Below are positions 19,401 through 28,141 of a stretch of 64,000 nt of DNA, in pieces. Source of the DNA: Mesorhizobium sp. M1C.F.Ca.ET.210.01.1.1 (lineage in GTDB: Bacteria; Pseudomonadota; Alphaproteobacteria; Rhizobiales; Rhizobiaceae); the NCBI RefSeq assembly GCF_004791585.1, contig NZ_SRUU01000010.1, forward strand, positions 62,001 through 126,000, in the 5' to 3' direction. The notes under the pieces are model-generated. The model saw only the letters and a list, made by a program, of their open reading frames with translations. It was not told where the DNA came from and did not search any database. A program made the position numbers and the translations under genes. The stretch's first letter is position 1. Every line of letters starts with the position of its first letter.

Positions 19401-22400
19401 GGCCGCCGACGTGCACGCGCTGCGCACGGTGGCGCGCCGCACCTGGCACTATTTCGAGACCTTCGTGACGGCCGAGCATCACCATCTGCCGCCGGACAAT
19501 TTCCAGGAAAGCCCGGCGCCCGTGGTGGCGCCGCGCACCTCGCCGACCAATATCGGCGTCTATCTGCTCTCGGTGGTGTCCGCGCGCGATTTCGGCTGGA
19601 TCAGCCTGTCGGATGCCATCACCCGCATCGACGCCACGATGACCACCATCGAGAACATGCCGCGCGACCGCGGGCATCTCTACAACTGGTACGACACCAC
19701 GACGCTGAAGCCGCTCTATCCGCTCTATATCTCGGCGGTCGACAGCGGCAACCTCGCCGGCCATCTGGTCGCGGTGGCCGCGGCTTGCGCCGAATGGGCC
19801 GAAGCTCCTTCGGTCCACCTGCAGGGCGATTTCGAGGGTATCCTCGACACCGTCACCATCCTCGACGAGAGCCTGGAGGAACTGCCCGACGACCGCCGGC
19901 AGCTCAGGCCGCTGCGCCAGCGACTCTCCGATCGTCTCGACGGCATGCGCCGCGCGGTGATGACCATCAAGGCGCAGCCCGAGATGGCTTCGATCCGCAC
20001 CATCAACCTCGCGGTGCTCGCCGGCGAGATCCGCAAGCTCGCCACCGCCATCCACACCGAGGTGGCGTCGCCCAAGAGCGATGTCATCGCCGATTGGGCC
20101 GAAAGGCTGGAGGCGACCTGCGAGGCGCATGTGCACGATTCGCACAATGACGAAAGCGCCGTCTCGGCGCTGCGCGCCAAGCTGCTCGCGCTGCGCCAAC
20201 GCTGCCGCCGCTATGCCTTCGAGATGGATTTCTCCTTCCTGATGCGGCAGGAGCGCAAGCTTTTGTCGATCGGCTACCGCGTCGAGGAGCACCAGCTCGA
20301 CGAGAGCTGCTACGACCTGCTTGCCTCCGAGGCGCGGCTGACCAGCCTGTTCGGCATCGCCAAGGGCGACCTGCCGACGGAGCACTGGTTCAGGCTCGGC
20401 CGTCCGATCGTCGAGATCGGCTTCCGGGGCGCGCTGATGTCCTGGTCGGGCTCGATGTTCGAGTATCTGATGCCGCCGCTGGTGATGAAGGAGGCGCCGG
20501 GCTCGATCCTCAACCAGACCAGCAAGCTCATCATAAGGCGCCAGATCCAGTATGCGCGCTCGAAGAACGTGCCCTGGGGCATTTCGGAAGCGGCCTACAA
20601 TGCCCGCGACCGCGAGCTCACCTACCAGTACACCAATTTCGGCGTGCCCGGCCTTGGCCTGAAGCGCGGCCTCGGCCAGAACACCGTGATCGCCCCTTAC
20701 GCTACGATCCTGGCGGCGCAGTTCTACCCGCGCGAGGCGGTGCTGAACCTGATGCATCTGCGCTCGATCGGCGCGCTCGGCCGCCACGGCTTTTACGACG
20801 CGGTCGATTTCACGCCGCAGCGCGTACCGGAAGGCACCGACCACGCCGTCGTCCAGAACTACATGGCCCACCATTCCGGCATGTCGATCGCCGCCGTGGC
20901 GGATGCCATCTTCGAGGGCCGGCTGCGCGAACGCTTCCACAGCGATCCGGTGATCGAATCGGCGGAACTTCTCCTGCAGGAGAAGGCTCCGCGCGATATC
21001 CCGGCCGCCACCGTGAGGACCGAAGCCGACGAGCGCGCCAAGGACGAAACCGAGACGGAGAGCCCGGACACCCGCATCATCCTCGATCCGATCAAGGCGC
21101 TGCGCGCCACCAATGTCATGTCGAACGGGCGTTACTCGGTCATGGTCTCCGCAACAGGCTCCGGCTACAGCCGCTTCGGCGAGCTCGCCGTGACCCGCTG
21201 GCAGCCGGACCCGAGCGAGGACCGCCTCGGTTCCTACATCTTCCTGCGCGACACCGCGACCGGCGACTGGTGGTCGGCGACCGCCGAACCGAAGCGCGCC
21301 GAGAACGAGCGCGTGCAGACGCTGTTTGCCGACGACAAGGCGAACTTCACCAAGTCGGTCGGCTCGCTGCGTTCGGAAGTCGAATGCATCGTGATTTCGG
21401 AAGGCAATGGCGAGGGTCGCCGCATCACGCTCTACAATGACGGCGCCACCGACCGGTATATCGAGGTGACCTCATTTGCCGAGCTGGTGCTGGGTAATGA
21501 AGCCTCGGACAACGCCCATCCGGCGTTCTCGAAGATGTTCGTCGAGACCGAGATCGCGGCCAACAACGGCGCCATCTTCGCCACCAGGCGCAAGCGCGAC
21601 AAGAACGAGCCCGACTTCACCATGGTGCATTTCGTCACCGATCCGTCGGGACCGTCGCGCGACGCGGAGGCCGAGACGGACCGGCGCGCCTTCATCGGTC
21701 GCGGCCGCACCATCGCCGATGCCGTGGCCTTCGATCCCGGTGTCAGGCTGTCCGGCAGCCACGGCTTCACGCTCGACCCGGTGGCGGCGCTCCGCCGCCA
21801 GGTGCGGGTGCCGGCAAACAAGAAGATCTCGCTGACCTTCTGGACCGTCGTCGGCGCCAACCGCGGCGAGCTGGACGAGGCGATCGCTCGCCTCGACCAC
21901 CAGGAGAGCTTTGCCCGCCAGGCCATGCTCGCATGGACGCGCAGCCAGGTGCAGACGCGCCATCTCGGCCTCAGCCTGACCGACGCCGCCAATGTGCAGC
22001 AGCTGGCGCGCTACCTGATCTATCCCGATCCGTTCCTGCGCCTGCCGGCCGAATCCATCGCCTCCGGCCTTGGCCGCCAGTCGAGCCTGTGGCCGACCAG
22101 CATCTCCGGCGATTTCCCGATCTTCCTGGTGCGCATCGGCGACGTCGCCGACCTCGAGATCGTCGCCCAGGCGCTGCGTTTCCAGGAATACATGCGCGCC
22201 CGCGGCATGATGATCGACTTCGTCGTCGTCAACGAGCAGGCGTCCTCCTACGTGCAGGACCTGCAACGCGCGGTGGAGACGCTGTGCGAGAACAGCCGCC
22301 TGCGCGGGCGCGAGCTCGGCCCCCGCCAGCACATCTTCGCCGTGCGCCGCGACCTGATGGACGAGCCGACCTACAAGACCCTGCTGTCGGTCGCGCGCGT

Positions 22401-24984
22401 CGCGCTCCACACGCGCAACGGCACCATCTTCGACCAGCTCGAACGCGCCGAGACGGCGGCATTGCAGGCCCGTGACGCCTTGCAGCAGGCGGAGGGCATT
22501 CCGACCCGCCAGCCCCTGCCGCCATTGCCCGAACCGACGCCGGCAAGCCAGGGGGGAGCCGACATCGCCGCCGACGGCACCGGTCTCAGCCTCTGGAACG
22601 GCTTCGGCGGCTTCGACGGCGGCGGCCGCCACTACGTGACGCGGCTGACCGGCCGCCGCACGACGCCGCAGCCCTGGATCAACGTCATCTCCAACGCCTC
22701 CTTCGGCTTCCACGTCTCGTCGGAGGGCGCCGGCTTCACCTGGAGCCGCAACAGCCGCGACTACCAGTTGACGCCGTGGTCGAACGACCCGGTGTCGAAC
22801 CGGCCGGGCGAGGGCTTCTATATCTACGATCAGTTGAGCGGCAAGGCGTTCTCGCCGATGGCCGCGGTGGTGCGCGATCCCTCGATGACCTACGAGACCT
22901 GGCACGGCCAGGGCTTTTCCACCTTCCGCTCGAAGCGGGGGCCGCTGTCGATGGACCTGACGCAGGTGGTCGACCCCGTGGATCCGGTCAAGATCACCCG
23001 CCTGCGCATCCAGAATGGCGGCCCGGCGCCGGCAAGGCTGCGCGTCTATGCCTATGCCGAATGGGTGCTCGGCGGCCATCGTTCTCGCACGGCAGCGACC
23101 ATCGTGCCCGCACGGGACGCGGCAACAGGCGCCATGCTGGCGCAGAACCCCTATGGCCTCGATTTCGGCGAGCGGGTGGCTTTCCTTGCCGCGACGGCGC
23201 CGGTCAACTCCGTGACCGCCGACCGCACGGAGTTCATCGGCAGGCACGGGACGACGGAATTTCCGCAGGCCGTGCTCGGCGGGGTTGGCTTGTCCGGCCG
23301 CGTCGAGGCCGGCGACGATCCCTGTGCCGTGATCGCCAGCGACATCGAGATTCCGGCCGGCGGCGACGTGACGCTGCTCTGGCTGCTCGGTGACGCCGCC
23401 ACGGCCTCCGAGGCGAGCGCGCTGGTGCAAACCCATCGCGGCAAGGATTTCGATCAACGCCTGGCCGACAACGAGCGCGTCTGGCGCGGCTTCCTCGATA
23501 CCATCCAGGTCGAGACGCCCGACGAGGCGCTCAACGCCATGGTCAACCATTGGCTGCCTTACCAGAGCCTGGCCTGCCGCATCCGCGCGCGCTCGGCCTT
23601 CTACCAGGCGAGCGGCGCCTTCGGCTTCCGCGATCAGCTGCAGGACACGCTGGCTCTGCTGGCGCACGATCCGAAGCTGGCGCGCGACCAGATCCTCAAC
23701 GCCGCGCGCCGGCAGTTCCCGGAGGGCGACGTCCAGCACTGGTGGCTGCCGCGCACCGACGCCGGCGTGCGCACCATGATCTCGGACGATGTGGTCTGGC
23801 TGGCGCACGCCACCGCCCGCTACGTCGAGGTGACGGGCGACGTGGCGATCCTCAAGGAGCAACTGCCCTTCATCGATGGCCAGGAGCTCGGCGAGGGCGA
23901 GCACGACGCTTTCTTCACGCCCGAGATCACCAAGACCACGGCTTCGCTCTACGACCACTGCGCGCGGGCGCTCGATCTGGCCATCAAGCGCAGCAGTCCC
24001 GCCGGCCTGCCGCTGATCCTCGGCGGCGACTGGAACGACGGCATGAACCGTGTCGGCGAGGGCGGCAAGGGCGAGAGCGTCTGGCTGGGCTGGTTCCTCT
24101 TGAAGACGCTGGGCGACTTCGCTCCTGTCGCCAAGGGACAGGGCGACAGCAAGCGGGCGCAGGCCTGGACCAAGCACGCGGACGTTTTGAAGCGGGCGCT
24201 GGAGAGTACCGCCTGGGACGGCCAATGGTACCGGCGCGGCAGCTTCGACGACGGCACGCCGCTGGGCTCCCGCAACTCGGATGAATGCAAGATCGACTCC
24301 ATCGCCCAATCGTGGAGCGTGCTGTCGGGCGAGGGCGATCCGGCCCGGTCGACCACGGCCATGGCGCAGGCAACGAAGATGCTCGTCGACGACGAGCTCA
24401 AGATCGTCAAGCTGTTCACGCCGCCTTTCTCGGACAGCCAGAACGATCCCGGCTACATCAAGAGCTATCCGCCGGGCGTGCGCGAGAATGGCGGCCAGTA
24501 CACCCATGCGGCGACCTGGTTCGTGATCGCTCTGGCCGAGATGGGCCGCACCGACGAGGCCTATCGCTGCTTCTCGATGCTGAACCCGGTCAACCACGCC
24601 TCGGACGAGAAGGCCGCGGAGCACTACCGCGTCGAGCCTTACGTGGTCGCGGCCGACATCTACGCCGGCGAGGGCAAGGGCGGTCGCGGTGGGTGGACCT
24701 GGTACACGGGCTCTGCGGGGTGGCTCTACCGGGCCGCCGTCGAGGGAATTCTGGGCATCGAGCGGCGCGGCAAGCAGATCACGTTCAGACCGAAGCTGCC
24801 CGGCCACTGGGATGGCTACGCCGCCACGCTCAAGATGTTCGGCGGCGAAATCAAGGTTCGCGTCGTCCGCGACAAAAAGACCAAGTCGATCGCGCTCGAA
24901 GTCAATGGTTCGAAGACAAAGTCAGGGTCTTTTGAGCCGAAGGCTGGCGAGAAGACAGAGGTCGTCGTCAAGATACCTGCGTAA
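16405..24984 (+). CDS. ndvB: Cyclic beta-1,2-glucan synthase
   Basis: A 2859-aa inner-membrane enzyme (ChvB/Cgs/NdvB, usually 2820-2870 aa) that makes cyclic beta-1,2-glucans from UDP-glucose; these are needed for osmoadaptation and host infection in rhizobia. An N-terminal segment leads to membrane helices at about residues 410-480, then the GT84 glycosyltransferase with LDADTRTT near 631, GKGLYHVDAFEA near 725 and RHHRWARGDW near 778, then more helices to about 990. The C-terminal third is GH94-like and controls chain length; GGDWNDGMNRVGEGGKGESV near 2541 carries the acidic catalytic motif. ATG at 16405 is chosen over an in-frame ATG at 16363 because the product then begins MNIQTNPAKIEL and GGAA precedes it. 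Confidence 0.96.
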   Translation: MNIQTNPAKIELTSAGFPSVTEAPIRSNFLPEDRLRALGAALAKGEVRDLFGFSSFEFQARIRDSAKKILEVYRSTNAAQAKGETITPAAQWLLDNNYLVEETIFQVKRDLPRRFYRQLPTLKLADGTVLPRAFVVAWSYVEHSDSAVSATMFKAIVEGFQSVEPLKIGELWALPSLLRFVLIENLRRIAVRVNRTRQMRQIANEVANRVLATDDNADRTRILSTYVAHAQDTTFATQLLYRLRDGSQNAGRALEWLEGELEKTGSDAEEIIISEHQTLSSGNVTTGNIIRGLRLINDVDWTVWFEGVSRIDTLLREKTDFAALDFFSRDQYRTAIEQLARRSELSEFRVAEKAIELAGHVPGVTDASGVPETADPAVHTDVGFFLVGPRRPELEEAIGYRPPFHVTFKRAFAATGWLGIVVPVFLLTVLLLVLSGNALAHLGLSTESITLMLALFAVPASEGALAFFNTVVALFLKPTRLVGYDFKHGIPAEARTLVVVPSLIGSRDDVEENIRNIEVHHLANTAEEIHFALLSDWPDSKTEIDAADIEILQYARDEIARLNARYPSEGAPRFYLLHRRRLYNQAQGCWMGWERKRGKLHELNLLLRGDSDTTFLPLDVPLPEKTTYVMTLDADTRTTRDAVSSLVGKLAHPLNRPHFDPLKRVVTAGYTILQPRITASLTSGDDASFFQRVFSANRGLDPYVFAVSDLYQDVFGDGSFTGKGLYHVDAFEAALKDRIEENTILSHDLLEGALARAALVTDVELVEDYPTRYSVDASRHHRWARGDWQLLGFMFDPRSGVPALSRWKMVDNLRRSLTPIFWVMACIAGWTLLPFTQAAQWQALLILSLFMAPTFDIVNGILPKSGDQTPRGHFSALARDTVFGTALVALKVLLMAHLAWMMGDAIIRTLYRLFVSRQNLLEWRTASQAHKAGGSDLGSHYSMMYGAVIIGVVGLAVPVLADSTGAFVAFFFAIFWIGSPAVACWISRSAETEDRLRISAADVHALRTVARRTWHYFETFVTAEHHHLPPDNFQESPAPVVAPRTSPTNIGVYLLSVVSARDFGWISLSDAITRIDATMTTIENMPRDRGHLYNWYDTTTLKPLYPLYISAVDSGNLAGHLVAVAAACAEWAEAPSVHLQGDFEGILDTVTILDESLEELPDDRRQLRPLRQRLSDRLDGMRRAVMTIKAQPEMASIRTINLAVLAGEIRKLATAIHTEVASPKSDVIADWAERLEATCEAHVHDSHNDESAVSALRAKLLALRQRCRRYAFEMDFSFLMRQERKLLSIGYRVEEHQLDESCYDLLASEARLTSLFGIAKGDLPTEHWFRLGRPIVEIGFRGALMSWSGSMFEYLMPPLVMKEAPGSILNQTSKLIIRRQIQYARSKNVPWGISEAAYNARDRELTYQYTNFGVPGLGLKRGLGQNTVIAPYATILAAQFYPREAVLNLMHLRSIGALGRHGFYDAVDFTPQRVPEGTDHAVVQNYMAHHSGMSIAAVADAIFEGRLRERFHSDPVIESAELLLQEKAPRDIPAATVRTEADERAKDETETESPDTRIILDPIKALRATNVMSNGRYSVMVSATGSGYSRFGELAVTRWQPDPSEDRLGSYIFLRDTATGDWWSATAEPKRAENERVQTLFADDKANFTKSVGSLRSEVECIVISEGNGEGRRITLYNDGATDRYIEVTSFAELVLGNEASDNAHPAFSKMFVETEIAANNGAIFATRRKRDKNEPDFTMVHFVTDPSGPSRDAEAETDRRAFIGRGRTIADAVAFDPGVRLSGSHGFTLDPVAALRRQVRVPANKKISLTFWTVVGANRGELDEAIARLDHQESFARQAMLAWTRSQVQTRHLGLSLTDAANVQQLARYLIYPDPFLRLPAESIASGLGRQSSLWPTSISGDFPIFLVRIGDVADLEIVAQALRFQEYMRARGMMIDFVVVNEQASSYVQDLQRAVETLCENSRLRGRELGPRQHIFAVRRDLMDEPTYKTLLSVARVALHTRNGTIFDQLERAETAALQARDALQQAEGIPTRQPLPPLPEPTPASQGGADIAADGTGLSLWNGFGGFDGGGRHYVTRLTGRRTTPQPWINVISNASFGFHVSSEGAGFTWSRNSRDYQLTPWSNDPVSNRPGEGFYIYDQLSGKAFSPMAAVVRDPSMTYETWHGQGFSTFRSKRGPLSMDLTQVVDPVDPVKITRLRIQNGGPAPARLRVYAYAEWVLGGHRSRTAATIVPARDAATGAMLAQNPYGLDFGERVAFLAATAPVNSVTADRTEFIGRHGTTEFPQAVLGGVGLSGRVEAGDDPCAVIASDIEIPAGGDVTLLWLLGDAATASEASALVQTHRGKDFDQRLADNERVWRGFLDTIQVETPDEALNAMVNHWLPYQSLACRIRARSAFYQASGAFGFRDQLQDTLALLAHDPKLARDQILNAARRQFPEGDVQHWWLPRTDAGVRTMISDDVVWLAHATARYVEVTGDVAILKEQLPFIDGQELGEGEHDAFFTPEITKTTASLYDHCARALDLAIKRSSPAGLPLILGGDWNDGMNRVGEGGKGESVWLGWFLLKTLGDFAPVAKGQGDSKRAQAWTKHADVLKRALESTAWDGQWYRRGSFDDGTPLGSRNSDECKIDSIAQSWSVLSGEGDPARSTTAMAQATKMLVDDELKIVKLFTPPFSDSQNDPGYIKSYPPGVRENGGQYTHAATWFVIALAEMGRTDEAYRCFSMLNPVNHASDEKAAEHYRVEPYVVAADIYAGEGKGGRGGWTWYTGSAGWLYRAAVEGILGIERRGKQITFRPKLPGHWDGYAATLKMFGGEIKVRVVRDKKTKSIALEVNGSKTKSGSFEPKAGEKTEVVVKIPA

Positions 24985-25121
24985 AATCAAAGGTTTGGCT
25001 CAACGGCCGCGCTTCCCCCAGGAGGCGTGGCCACGCTTGGCGTTTTACTTGGGCGAGATCGCCGCCGGCGGCCCCAAGGTCCTTTAGCCCCTGCTAAGCA
25101 AGCGCCTTGTGATTAAAAATG

Positions 25122-25150
25122 TGGCAGCACGAAGCAGCTGCCATTATTTT
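25122..25150 (+). terminator. Intrinsic terminator after ndvB, in the 373-bp ndvB-ndvA gap
   Basis: TGGCAGC (25122-25128) pairs with GCTGCCA (25137-25143) around an 8-base loop and is followed by TTATTTT. It lies 138 bp after the ndvB stop and implies that ndvA has its own promoter in 25150-25357, an AT-richer stretch in which no exact promoter can be assigned. Confidence 0.65.
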
Positions 25151-25357
25151 GCCGCAAGGCTGACTTTTCACCTTTTATCTCAAACCGTTAGGTGATCACG
25201 TCAGATTTCGCACCGTCGTCATCTTTTGTTCGCTAAATGGGAACGGAAGCGATAGACGGGCATTGTTTTGCGACGCGTTAACCGGTACGTGTCAAAAAAT
25301 GCTGCAGTGCACAATTCCGGAATTGGGCACGGACAAGAGTTTGGCGGAGTAGCTGAA

Positions 25358-27127
25358 GTGTCACTTCTGCAGATCTACTTTAGAGCGCTGGGTTATCTGG
25401 CGGCCGACAAGAAGCGGGTCGCGCTGATTTGCGGCGCCAACGTCGCGCTTGCTGCGATCGCAATCCTTGAGCCGATCCTGTTGGGCCGGGTGATCGGTAC
25501 CATCTCCGAAAAAGGCGCGGTGTTTTCGACGCTCGTCGTCTGGGCCGCTCTCGGTGCCTTCAACGTCATCGCCTTCGTCCTGGTGATGCGGGGCGCCGAT
25601 CGCTTCGCTCATGCCCGCCGCTCGGAAGTGCTGTGCCAGTCCTTCGAGCGCGTCATCACCATGCCGCTTGCCTGGCACCATCAGCGCGGCACTTCCAATT
25701 CGCTGCACACGCTGCTGCGCGCTGTCGAGACTCTGTTCAGCCTGTGGCTCGAATTCATGCGCGTGCATCTCTCGACGGCCATCGCGCTGGTGCTGCTTGT
25801 GCCGACCGCGCTTGCAATGGACATCCGTATGTCCGTCGTGCTGCTTGGCCTCGGCGTGCTTTACGTTGGCATCGGCCGGATCGTCATGCGCCGCACCAAG
25901 TCTGGGCAGACCGCGGTCGAACGCCACTACCACACCGTGTTTGCCCATGTGACCGATAGCGTCAGCAACGTCGCCGTGCTGCAGAGCTACAACCGCATCG
26001 GCCATGAGACCGCTACGTTGAAGCGCTACGTGAAGGACCTGCTCGACGCGCAGAACCCGGTGCTCGACTGGTGGGCGGTCGCCAATGCGCTGAACCGCCT
26101 GTCGTCGACCATCTCGATGATGATCGTGCTCTCGATTGGCGCTTATCTCGTCACTCGCGGCCAGCTTCGCGTCGGCGACGTCGTCGCCTTCACCGGCTTT
26201 GCCGGAATGCTGATCGCCCGTCTCGACCAGATGTCGGCTTTCGCCAACCAGATCTCCGAAGCGCGCGCCAAGCTCGAGGACTTCTACCGTCTCGAGGACT
26301 CGGCCGTCGACACCGCCGAGCCGGACGGCCTGCGCGAGTTGACCAATGTCACCGGCCATGTCCGGTTCGAGGATGTCAGCTTCGAGTTCGCCAATTCGGG
26401 CCACGGCATCGAGGACGTGTCGTTCGAGGTGCCGGCTGGCAAGACGGTCGCCATTGTCGGGCCGACTGGCGCTGGCAAGACGACGCTCATCAACCTGCTG
26501 CAGCGCGTCTTCACGCCGTCCAGCGGCCGCATCCTGATCGACGGCATCGACACCCGCACGGTGACCCGCAAGTCGCTGCGCCACTCGATCGCCACCGTCT
26601 TCCAGGACGCCGGCCTGCTCAACCGCTCGATCGAGGACAACATCCGCGTCGGCCGCGCCGATGCCAGCAATGACGAGGTCCACGCCGCGGCGGACGCCGC
26701 CGCCGCGCAGGACTTCATCCTGTCGAAGAGCGGCGGCTACGACACTGTCGTCGGTGAGCGCGGCGGCCAGCTCTCGGGCGGCGAGCGTCAGCGCATCGCC
26801 ATTGCCCGCGCCGTGCTGAAGGATGCGCCGATCCTGGTGCTCGACGAGGCGACCAGCGCGCTCGACGTCGAGACCGAGGACCGCGTCAAGGAAGCGATCG
26901 ACGAGCTGCGCCGCGACCGCACCACCTTCATCATCGCCCACCGCCTGACCACGGTCCGCGACGCCGACCTGGTCGTCTTCATGGACAAGGGCAAGGTGGT
27001 CGAATATGGCGGCTTCACCGAGCTGTCGCTGCGCAACGGCCGCTTCGCCGCCCTGCTGCGCGCCGGCGGCCTGCTCAACGACGAGGAAGTCCGCCGCCTC
27101 AGCCGTCCGGTCAACGAAGCGGCGTAA
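25358..27127 (+). CDS. ndvA: Cyclic beta-1,2-glucan ABC exporter
   Basis: A 589-aa half-transporter of the ChvA/NdvA family (ChvA about 588 aa) that exports cyclic beta-1,2-glucan to the periplasm as a homodimer. Six transmembrane helices occupy about residues 20-300, followed by an ATPase with Walker A GPTGAGKTT near 368, signature LSGGERQR near 472 and Walker B VLDEATSALD. The start is taken as GTG at 25358 (VSLLQIYFRALGYL), which matches the usual family N-terminus and has GGAG nine bases upstream; an in-frame start at 25268 would add 30 residues of no family character. Confidence 0.95.
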   Translation: MSLLQIYFRALGYLAADKKRVALICGANVALAAIAILEPILLGRVIGTISEKGAVFSTLVVWAALGAFNVIAFVLVMRGADRFAHARRSEVLCQSFERVITMPLAWHHQRGTSNSLHTLLRAVETLFSLWLEFMRVHLSTAIALVLLVPTALAMDIRMSVVLLGLGVLYVGIGRIVMRRTKSGQTAVERHYHTVFAHVTDSVSNVAVLQSYNRIGHETATLKRYVKDLLDAQNPVLDWWAVANALNRLSSTISMMIVLSIGAYLVTRGQLRVGDVVAFTGFAGMLIARLDQMSAFANQISEARAKLEDFYRLEDSAVDTAEPDGLRELTNVTGHVRFEDVSFEFANSGHGIEDVSFEVPAGKTVAIVGPTGAGKTTLINLLQRVFTPSSGRILIDGIDTRTVTRKSLRHSIATVFQDAGLLNRSIEDNIRVGRADASNDEVHAAADAAAAQDFILSKSGGYDTVVGERGGQLSGGERQRIAIARAVLKDAPILVLDEATSALDVETEDRVKEAIDELRRDRTTFIIAHRLTTVRDADLVVFMDKGKVVEYGGFTELSLRNGRFAALLRAGGLLNDEEVRRLSRPVNEAA

Positions 27128-27137
27128 GCCCGGTTTC

Positions 27138-27332
27138 CCTTCTCCCCTTGTGGGAGAAGGTGGCCTCGCGAAGAGGTCGGATGAGGGGTGCTCCAGCTTG
27201 GCGGCACCTCTTTTTCCAGCCAGGATACGTGGTGCGGATCGCCAGCCCTTCATTCCTTTCGGCACCCCTCATCCGTCTCGGCGCTCCGCGCCGATCCACC
27301 TTCTCCCGCAAGGGGAGAAGGAAAGGCTGCGA
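27138..27332. repeat. Pair of inverted palindromic intergenic repeats between ndvA and ccmC
   Basis: Copy one (27138-27191) opens with CCTTCTCCC-CTTGT-GGGAGAAGG and continues to GGATGAGGGGTG. Copy two (27262-27332) is its inverse complement, beginning GGCACCCCTCATCCG and ending CGCAAGGGGAGAAGG. Each copy is itself a hairpin, and together they can form a large stem. The core recurs at 7965-7991. Mobile RIME-like elements of Rhizobiales are the likely class; function unknown. Confidence 0.8.
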
Positions 27333-27379
27333 CAACCGTCCAATTGCCCCGGACGCACTGCCGGTCTATTTAGGTCGGC

Positions 27380-28138
27380 ATGAGCGACACCACCTCACGC
27401 CTCGCCGGCTTGACCGATCTCGCCAATCCGACGCGCTTCGTCGGACTGGCCGACAAGGTCGTTCCATGGCTGGCGGCGATCGCCGCGATCCTGCTCGGCG
27501 TCGGGGTTTACATGAGCTTCACGGCGCCCGAGGATTTCCAGCAGGGCATCACGGTGCGCATCATGTATATCCACGTGCCTTTCGCCTGGCTCGCCATGAT
27601 GTGCTACACGATCATGGCGATCTCGGCGCTGGGCACGCTTGTCTGGCGCCATCCGCTGGCCGATGTGGCCCTGAAATCGGCTGCGCCCATCGGCGCCACC
27701 TTCACGGCGCTGGCGCTGATCACCGGCTCCATCTGGGGCAAGCCGATGTGGGGTACCTGGTGGGTGTGGGACGCAAGGCTGACCTCGGTCTTCGTGCTCT
27801 TTTTGATGTATCTCGGCATCATCGCGCTGACGCGCGCGCTGGATGACGCAAGCCGCGCCGCCTGGGCGGCCGCCATCATCACGCTTGTCGGCTTCATCAA
27901 CATCCCGATCATCAAATTCTCAGTCGACTGGTGGAACACGCTGCACCAGCCGGCCTCGGTCTTCCGCCTCGGCGGCCCGGCCATCGACCCCTCGATGCTG
28001 TGGCCGCTCGCCGTCATGGCGCTGGGCTTCACGGTGCTGTTCTTCGCGCTGCACCTGATGGCGATACGCACGGAGATTTTCCGCCGCCGGGTGAGCGCGA
28101 TGCGCCGGGTTGCGGCAAGGCAGGCCGAGCGGCAGTAA
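27380..28138 (+). CDS. ccmC: Heme exporter protein CcmC
   Basis: A 252-aa membrane protein of cytochrome c maturation system I, which presents heme to CcmE. Six hydrophobic helices are visible, with the tryptophan-rich heme-handling motif WGTWWVWDARLTS near residue 118 and flanking histidines (YIHVPFAW, TLHQPASV). Normally it sits in ccmABCDEFGH-type clusters; here ndvA precedes it and a convergent PLP enzyme follows after 3 bp, so ccmD and ccmG do not follow it. The start ATG at 27380 has only a weak ribosome binding site. Confidence 0.93.
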   Translation: MSDTTSRLAGLTDLANPTRFVGLADKVVPWLAAIAAILLGVGVYMSFTAPEDFQQGITVRIMYIHVPFAWLAMMCYTIMAISALGTLVWRHPLADVALKSAAPIGATFTALALITGSIWGKPMWGTWWVWDARLTSVFVLFLMYLGIIALTRALDDASRAAWAAAIITLVGFINIPIIKFSVDWWNTLHQPASVFRLGGPAIDPSMLWPLAVMALGFTVLFFALHLMAIRTEIFRRRVSAMRRVAARQAERQ

Positions 28139-28141
28139 CTG

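Noticed and set aside
21472..24807. Antisense frame of 1111 codons inside ndvB
   Set aside because: Codon-shadow of the GC-rich GH94 region; no ribosome binding site and composition typical of shadow frames. The 1157-codon plus-strand frame at 16677-20150 is rejected for the same reason.
27138..27332. CRISPR array
   Set aside because: The repeats are two inverted copies of one palindrome, not regularly spaced direct repeats, and no cas genes occur in the window.
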